Shown here: positions 1 to 5,612 of the stretch, piece after piece | How positions within the stretch are numbered: the stretch's first letter is position 1 | How the letters are laid out: each line of letters opens with the position of its first letter | From: an uncultured Xanthobacteraceae bacterium | GTDB lineage: Bacteria > Pseudomonadota > Alphaproteobacteria > Rhizobiales > Xanthobacteraceae | Length of the DNA stretch: 5,612 bases | Direction: 5' to 3' | Assembly: GCA_955652195.1 (NCBI GenBank) | Contig: CATPBC010000088.1 | Coordinates: 1 to 5,612, forward strand | Translations under genes and position numbers: made by a program | The notes under the pieces: generated by a model | Seen by the model: the letters and a program-made list of their open reading frames with translations, nothing else | Databases searched by the model: none | What the model was told of the DNA's origin: nothing

Positions 1-1545
1 AAAGGCGGCCGGGTGGCGGCGGAGACCGCGGTGCGCGGCTTTCTGGATGGATTTTGCGACCTGCCCGAGACCATGGAGGTTCGCCGCGCCGGGGCTACAG
101 TGCTCAGCGCGCTTAATAGTTGGATTTTTTCGCAAGCGCGCCGCGACAGCAAACTGAGCGGCATGGGCTGCACATTCACCGCGGTGGTGCTGCGCGGCCG
201 CATCGCCCATGTCCTGCATGTCGGCGACACCCGCGCTTATCGTTTACGTGGCGATCGGTTTACCTGCCTCACGACCGACCACGTGCGCGAAGATGCCAGC
301 GGACGATCCAATGTCCTCACTCGCGCCCTTGGCGTGGAAACTGAGGTGCGGCTCGATTACGCCGCGCATCCTGTGGCGCTGCATGATCGCTTTCTGCTCT
401 GTAGCGATGGCGTTCATGCGGTGTTGGGCGCCGAAGCCATGACCGACATTCTTCGCGCCCGGTCCGCGTCCGACGATTCCGCCCGCGCGCTCGTCACAGC
501 TGCGCTGCAGTCCGGCGGCACGGACAATTGCACCGCGCTTGTTATGGACATTGTCGAGTTGCCTTCGGCCGATTCCGCCACGGTCGGCGCCGACATCATG
601 CAATTGCCGTTGATCCCGGTGCCGATCGACGGTCAGACGGTCGACGGCTTCGTACTGAAAGTTCTGATCTCCGATGGACGCTATACGCGTCTGTTCGGTG
701 CGGTTGACGAAGTCGAGGGCGGCGAGGTGGCGCTGAAGTTTCCGAAGCCGCAGGTCGCCGCCGCGGCGACCTATCACGCCGCCTTCGTGCGCGAGGCCTG
801 GGTCGGCGCGCGCGTCAACAGTCCTTGGATCGGGCGGATCATCGAACTGCCGCCGGGACGGCAGACCTGCCTCTATACCGTGATGCCGCTCTATCAGGGT
901 GAGCTATTGTCGACGCGCTTGGCGCGCCGGCCGCTGGTCGGCTTGGAGGAGGGGCGCAACATCGCGATCAAATTGGCCCGCGGCGTTGCATCGTTACATC
1001 GCGCCGGCATCATCCATCGTGACATCAAGCCGGACAACATCATCCTCGAGCGCGAAGGATCGCTCAAGCTGATCGATCTTGGCGTCGTGCGGGTGCCTGG
1101 CCTGGAAGATTTTCCGCCGGAAGATATTCCCGGCACGATGGCCTATATGGCGCCAGAAATGTTTGCCGGCGAGCCGGGCAACGAGGCGACCGACATCTAT
1201 GCACTTGGCATAACGATGTTCCGCGCCTTCACCGGCGAATTTCCCTACGGCAATCTCGATGCCGTCAGCCCCCCGCGGCGCAGTCGTCCGACACCGCTTG
1301 CCGAAATGCGCCCGGATTTGCCGGCCTGGCTGCAGACGGCGCTCGGGCGCGCGATAGCTACCGATCCGGCCGAGCGCTTCCGCGATGTGATGGAGTTTGC
1401 CCTCGAAATGGAGGCCGGACCTTCTCATGCGCCGGCTGTCCCGCGTCGGCCGCAGACACTTTATGAGCGTTCGCCGTTACGGTTTTGGCAAGGCGTTGCG
1501 GCGTTGCTCGCGCTTGCTCTGTTTCTGTCGCTGTGGCTGCGCTGA
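1..1545 (+). CDS. PP2C phosphatase-Ser/Thr kinase fusion with C-terminal membrane anchor (5' partial)
   Basis: This is a bifunctional signalling protein able in principle to phosphorylate and dephosphorylate Ser/Thr on cytoplasmic targets. The frame is open from base 1, and the GTG at 13 is probably an internal valine: the first PP2C metal-binding Asp-Gly motif is missing, so roughly the first 50-70 residues lie upstream. Counting from the codon at 13, PP2C motifs are GDTRAYRL (Asp72), CSDG (Asp132) and GGTDN (Asp171-Asn172). The kinase domain follows from about residue 212: VALK lysine 242, a probable helix-C Glu261, HRDIKPDN with catalytic Asp337, DLG (Asp355) in place of DFG, APE 380-382 and DIYALG. 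The glycine loop is degenerate (ISDGRYTRLFGAVD). Residues 491-509 form one hydrophobic helix followed only by Arg, which suggests a tail anchor with both enzymes cytoplasmic. From memory, relatives of this fusion often sit near nitrate or nitrite assimilation genes; none is visible here, so the upstream side is informative. Domain calls are firm; the substrate is unknown. Confidence 0.92.
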   Translation, partial: KGGRVAAETAVRGFLDGFCDLPETMEVRRAGATVLSALNSWIFSQARRDSKLSGMGCTFTAVVLRGRIAHVLHVGDTRAYRLRGDRFTCLTTDHVREDASGRSNVLTRALGVETEVRLDYAAHPVALHDRFLLCSDGVHAVLGAEAMTDILRARSASDDSARALVTAALQSGGTDNCTALVMDIVELPSADSATVGADIMQLPLIPVPIDGQTVDGFVLKVLISDGRYTRLFGAVDEVEGGEVALKFPKPQVAAAATYHAAFVREAWVGARVNSPWIGRIIELPPGRQTCLYTVMPLYQGELLSTRLARRPLVGLEEGRNIAIKLARGVASLHRAGIIHRDIKPDNIILEREGSLKLIDLGVVRVPGLEDFPPEDIPGTMAYMAPEMFAGEPGNEATDIYALGITMFRAFTGEFPYGNLDAVSPPRRSRPTPLAEMRPDLPAWLQTALGRAIATDPAERFRDVMEFALEMEAGPSHAPAVPRRPQTLYERSPLRFWQGVAALLALALFLSLWLR

Positions 1546-1567
1546 CGCCGGCGCCAACGGACAATCT

Positions 1568-1571
1568 GGAG
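1568..1571 (+). promoter_or_regulatory. Ribosome binding site choosing among three tandem ATGs
   Basis: GGAG lies directly before three consecutive in-frame ATG codons at 1572, 1575 and 1578. Only the third ATG has a normal spacer (6 bases), so 1578 is the preferred start of the binding-protein gene. The first ATG would have no spacer at all. The choice changes the signal peptide by at most two methionines and does not affect the mature protein. Confidence 0.55.
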
Positions 1572-1577
1572 ATGATG

Positions 1578-2543
1578 ATGCGCCGCATCATTGGAATTGC
1601 ACTTACTATGCTGGCGCTAGCCACGGCACCGGTCCTTGCCGAGGATTATCCGGCGCGGCCGATCCGCATTCTGGTGCCCTATGCGCCCGGCGGCATTTCC
1701 GACATTGCCGCGCGGCTGCTCGGCGCCAAACTGACTGAAGCGTGGGGTCAGCAAGTCATCGTCGAGAACCGGCCCGGCGGCAATGGCTTCATTGCCGTGA
1801 CGGATGTGGCGCGCGCGGCGCCCGATGGTTACACGCTGGTCATGGTCACCACCGGCGACGTCGCCATCAATCCGGCGTTGTTCAAGGAGGTGCCGTACGA
1901 TGTCGGGCGCGATCTGGCGCCGATCAGCGCCGTCAGCGATGCGCCTATGGTTCTCGCCGCGAATGGCGATGCGCCGTACAAGTCGGTGGGCGACGTGATT
2001 ACCGCGGCCAAAGCCCAGCCTGGCATGCTCAATGTCTGCACGCCCGGTTATGGCAGCATCAATCAGCTGGTGTTGGAATCGATCGCGCTGAATACGGGCA
2101 CAAAATTCGTGCATGTGCCGTACAAGGGCGGCGCACCAGCGGCGCAGGCGCTGGTCGCCGGCGACATTCCGCTTGGCATCCTGGCAAGCTCGACGGTGGC
2201 GCCGCATGTGCCAAGCGGCAAAATCCGCGTGCTGGCGGTGACGACTGGCGAGCGTTCGCCGCTCAATCCGGAATGGCCGACACTGGCGCAACAGGGCGCG
2301 GGCGCCGTTAACGCCTCGAACTGGACCGCCTTGCTGGCGCCGAAAGCAACGCCGCGGCCGATCATCGACAAATTGTCGGCCAAGGTAGTCGAAATCCTCA
2401 ATATGGCGGATGTCAAAGCGCGCTTTGCCGCCGGCGGCGTGTCAACAATTCCGTCGACGCCGGCCGAACTGGACACCAAGATCAAACGCGAACTGGCGAC
2501 TTACCGCCTGGTTATCGAGAAGGCCAACGTTCACGTCGACTGA
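1578..2543 (+). CDS. Bug/TctC-family periplasmic solute-binding protein (tripartite tricarboxylate transporter type)
   Basis: This is an extracytoplasmic receptor of the Bug family (Bordetella uptake gene; TctC-like), which binds small carboxylates or related ligands in the periplasm and may pass them to a TctA/TctB membrane pair. With the start at 1578 it is 321 residues, the usual family length. It has a Sec signal peptide: Arg2-Arg3, a hydrophobic core at about 4-16, and a likely cut after VLA at residue 21, before EDYPARP. Family motifs are VPYAPGG (33-39) followed by SD at 41-42, and VPYKGG (180-185) followed by APAAQALVAGD, which line the ligand cleft in known structures. An upstream in-frame extension to 1485 overlaps the kinase gene and would bury the signal peptide, so it is rejected. 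The gene starts 32 bases after the kinase stop and ends 19 bases before the next gene, which fits cotranscription. No TctA or TctB is in view, as is common for orphan Bug genes. The ligand cannot be read from sequence. Confidence 0.93.
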   Translation: MRRIIGIALTMLALATAPVLAEDYPARPIRILVPYAPGGISDIAARLLGAKLTEAWGQQVIVENRPGGNGFIAVTDVARAAPDGYTLVMVTTGDVAINPALFKEVPYDVGRDLAPISAVSDAPMVLAANGDAPYKSVGDVITAAKAQPGMLNVCTPGYGSINQLVLESIALNTGTKFVHVPYKGGAPAAQALVAGDIPLGILASSTVAPHVPSGKIRVLAVTTGERSPLNPEWPTLAQQGAGAVNASNWTALLAPKATPRPIIDKLSAKVVEILNMADVKARFAAGGVSTIPSTPAELDTKIKRELATYRLVIEKANVHVD

Positions 2544-2562
2544 TTAAAAGAAGGGGGCTGCG

Positions 2563-2868
2563 ATGACCGAGAAGCTGTTCGCCGCGATACGGCGCGCCAA
2601 AGTTAAACCAGGCATGGCCGGCGAATTTGCCAAGCGCGTTGCCGCCGGCGCATTGCCGGTTATGAAGCAGATGGACGGCTTTAAGGGGTACTACCTGATC
2701 GCCGGCGCCGAGGACACAATCATCGCGGTATCGCTGTTCACAAACAAAACAGTCGCCGACACTTCCACGGCGACGTTGATGCCTTGGATCAAAGATAACC
2801 TCTGCGCTCTCCTTGCATCGCCAACCGAGCCGATCGAGGGCGAAGTGCTCGTGAGTGCCGTCGCCTAG
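2563..2868 (+). CDS. Small ABM-like (dimeric alpha/beta barrel) protein, function unknown
   Basis: This is a 101-residue soluble protein with no signal peptide or membrane segment. Its layout resembles the antibiotic-biosynthesis-monooxygenase superfamily: an initial strand (about 4-14), a helix at about 18-36 starting after a PGM turn, the sequence MDGFKGYYLI (37-46) matching the usual 'pGf.g..l' step into the next strand, then strand TIIAVSLF (52-59), a second helix at about 62-84 containing MPWIKDNL, and a last strand at about 91-99. Such domains form dimers and range from oxygenases and heme-degrading enzymes to non-catalytic stress proteins. I see no residues that fix an activity. The start is supported by an AAGGGGG run five bases ahead of the ATG. 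Its tight spacing after the Bug gene suggests one transcript. It could also be annotated simply as a hypothetical protein. The gene call is strong and the family call moderate. Confidence 0.85.
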   Translation: MTEKLFAAIRRAKVKPGMAGEFAKRVAAGALPVMKQMDGFKGYYLIAGAEDTIIAVSLFTNKTVADTSTATLMPWIKDNLCALLASPTEPIEGEVLVSAVA

Positions 2869-2873
2869 CATTG

Positions 2874-2905
2874 GCGGCGCATTGACATTTCCGGGGCAGC
2901 GCCGC
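2874..2905 (+). repeat. 7-bp inverted repeat in the gap before pccA
   Basis: GCGGCGC at 2874-2880 is perfectly complementary to GCGCCGC at 2899-2905, with an 18-base loop between. In RNA this could fold into a short GC-rich hairpin just after the small gene's stop codon. There is no T-run after it on the + strand (the following bases are A-rich), so it is not a standard intrinsic terminator. It may protect the 3' end of the upstream message or be chance in GC-rich DNA. Confidence 0.3.
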
Positions 2906-2910
2906 ACAGC
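2882..2910 (+). promoter_or_regulatory. Possible weak promoter for pccA
   Basis: A perfect TTGACA hexamer at 2882-2887 lies in the 72-base gap before pccA, the largest intergenic space in the window. At the standard 17-base spacing the -10 position (2905-2910, CACAGC) matches the consensus poorly, so the call rests on the -35 element and the location. An internal start here would let pccA be expressed apart from the binding-protein gene. A single hexamer match can be chance. Confidence 0.22.
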
Positions 2911-2940
2911 AAAAAGTCTACTCGCAGGATTCATCTCGGC

Positions 2941-4938
<1,998 letters not shown>

Positions 4939-4964
4939 GCGCCCGCTCGCGCCATCAAGCTTAT

Positions 4965-4970
4965 GGGAGG
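4965..4970 (+). promoter_or_regulatory. Strong ribosome binding site supporting a GTG start
   Basis: GGGAGG lies six bases before the GTG at 4977, an ideal spacing. This decides the start of the small membrane protein, for which no suitable in-frame ATG exists nearby. The overlapping ATG at 4963 is in another frame and closes after eight codons. Confidence 0.7.
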
Positions 4971-4976
4971 AAGCAG

Positions 4977-5492
4977 GTGCAGGCTTTAGCGTTCCTCTCG
5001 CCGCGCGGGCGATTGCAACCGCAACCGTTCCTGATCGCGATCGCCATCGTCTATGTCGCCGGTGTGGCCTCGCATTGGCTCACTGTGCCGGATGTCATCG
5101 CGCGCGTCGGACTGTGGCCCTTTGCTGCCGTCCAGGCGGTGTTGACCTGGCTGTGGTTCGTTTTGCATGCGAGGCGGCTGCACGACGCAGCGCGCGGACA
5201 TGGCTTGGCGATCGCGGTAGCGCTGGTCTATGTGCTTTCGCTCGTACTGCTGATAATTCTGGCGACGAATTTTTTCGCCGGTTCCGAAAGCGGGTTAGGC
5301 GGCGCTAGCGCGACCAGCGCGCTCGAGCTGATACTGTTTCTCTACGTTATAATGACGCTTCTCGGTTCAATTCATTATGATCTGGCCTGGATCGTGGTCG
5401 GCATCCTGACGCTGTGCGCCTTTGTGCCGATTTTGGTCGCGCTGTTCTTCACGCTATGGACCGCGACGCGGCCGAGCGTGGAGCAGCCGTAA
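4977..5492 (+). CDS. Small multi-pass inner-membrane protein, DUF805-like
   Basis: This is a 171-residue integral membrane protein of unknown function. Near the N terminus it has LSPRGRLQPQPFL (7-19), and after the second hydrophobic segment it has ARRLHDAARGHG (65-76). These two cytoplasmic-type signatures, an F/L-x-GR-x(4)-F opening and an RRLHD loop, are the hallmarks of DUF805 proteins. Hydrophobic segments are at about 18-36, 46-64, 77-97, 115-132 and 137-160, giving four or five membrane passes; the fourth, ending in GSIHYD, is the least certain. The start is GTG, preceded by a strong GGGAGG site. The gene follows pccA by 38 bases on the same strand, so it may be read through from pccA, but nothing ties its role to propionyl-CoA metabolism. 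DUF805 proteins are widespread and uncharacterised; a divergent paralogue family is possible. Confidence 0.85.
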   Translation: MQALAFLSPRGRLQPQPFLIAIAIVYVAGVASHWLTVPDVIARVGLWPFAAVQAVLTWLWFVLHARRLHDAARGHGLAIAVALVYVLSLVLLIILATNFFAGSESGLGGASATSALELILFLYVIMTLLGSIHYDLAWIVVGILTLCAFVPILVALFFTLWTATRPSVEQP

Positions 5493-5516
5493 CCCGGTTT
5501 GGCTAAAATCGGCGCG

Positions 5517-5612
5517 ATGCTGCATTTCGCCTATGGCTCGAACATGCATCGCGCGGTCATGCGCAAGCATGCGCCGAGCGCAGTGCCGCTTGGCGTCGCC
5601 CGCCTCGAAGGC
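5517..5612 (+). CDS. Gamma-glutamylcyclotransferase-like protein (3' partial)
   Basis: Only the first 32 codons are present; the frame runs open to the right edge. The N terminus reads MLHFAYGSNMHRAVMRKHAP, and FAYGSNM is the signature strand and loop of the gamma-glutamylcyclotransferase (AIG2-like) fold, in which the YGSN loop holds the gamma-glutamyl substrate. Family members release 5-oxoproline from gamma-glutamyl peptides or amines; the catalytic Glu lies further on, outside the window, so activity cannot be judged. The following region up to VPLGVARLEG fits the family's usual '...A.l.g' continuation. No clear Shine-Dalgarno sequence precedes the ATG. A TTG at 5499 in the same frame would add six residues but breaks the usual start. 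It lies 24 bases after the membrane-protein stop codon. Confidence 0.8.
   Translation, partial: MLHFAYGSNMHRAVMRKHAPSAVPLGVARLEG

Noticed and set aside
13..15. GTG as the true start of the kinase-phosphatase
   Set aside because: The frame is open further upstream to base 1, and the first PP2C metal-binding motif is absent, so the gene must begin before the window.
1485..1577. Upstream in-frame extension of the binding-protein gene into the end of the kinase gene
   Set aside because: It would add about 31 residues ahead of a clear signal peptide and overlap the kinase C-terminal helix. The GGAG site and the ATG at 1578 explain the start better.
1397..1738. 113-codon + strand frame bridging the kinase and Bug genes
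   Set aside because: It is an out-of-frame shadow of two solid genes, has no ribosome binding site, and its translation is rich in Arg and Cys with no recognisable fold.
2874..2916. Intrinsic terminator after the small ABM-like gene
   Set aside because: The inverted repeat is real but only 7 bp with an 18-base loop, and it is followed by an A-rich stretch rather than a T-run on the transcribed strand.
4963..4989. Eight-codon leader-like frame starting with ATG at 4963 and overlapping the membrane-protein start
   Set aside because: It begins two bases ahead of the Shine-Dalgarno bases and has no ribosome binding site of its own. It contains no run of regulatory codons and is expected by chance.

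Overview
The window is a GC-rich, densely coding, single-strand block of six genes, all on the + strand. Codon choice is strongly biased to G/C at third positions. The biotin carboxylase subunit resembles the alphaproteobacterial propionyl-CoA carboxylase alpha subunit, and an orphan periplasmic Bug-type binding protein lies beside it. Together these suggest an alphaproteobacterium, most plausibly of the Hyphomicrobiales (Bradyrhizobium, Rhodopseudomonas or Pseudolabrys-like). This placement comes from remembered family resemblance, not from a search.

Layout: (1) positions 1-1545, the 3' part of a PP2C-type phosphatase fused to a Ser/Thr protein kinase, with a transmembrane anchor at its extreme C terminus; the 5' end lies outside the window. 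(2) 1578-2543, a secreted Bug/TctC-type solute-binding protein with no TctA or TctB partner in view. (3) 2563-2868, a small protein with the look of an antibiotic-biosynthesis-monooxygenase-like (dimeric alpha/beta barrel) domain. (4) 2941-4938, pccA, the biotin-carrying alpha subunit of propionyl-CoA carboxylase, complete and with all key motifs intact. (5) 4977-5492, a small multi-pass membrane protein resembling DUF805, starting at GTG. (6) 5517 to the right edge, the first 32 codons of a gamma-glutamylcyclotransferase-like protein.

Gaps between genes are 19 to 72 bases, so much or all of the block could be one transcript. The largest gap (72 bases, before pccA) holds a TTGACA-like hexamer inside a short inverted repeat and is the most plausible internal promoter or regulatory point. 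No tRNA, rRNA, CRISPR array, insertion sequence, attachment site or convincing intrinsic terminator was found.

Functionally, pccA is the clear metabolic anchor: propionyl-CoA to methylmalonyl-CoA, feeding the succinyl-CoA route for odd-chain fatty acids, branched amino acids and propionate. The Bug protein may capture a small carboxylate in the periplasm, which would fit next to acyl-CoA metabolism, but that link is inference from position only. The kinase/phosphatase fusion is the least ordinary gene. The rest looks like normal chromosomal content, and I see no clear evidence of a new defence, mobile or other undescribed system.
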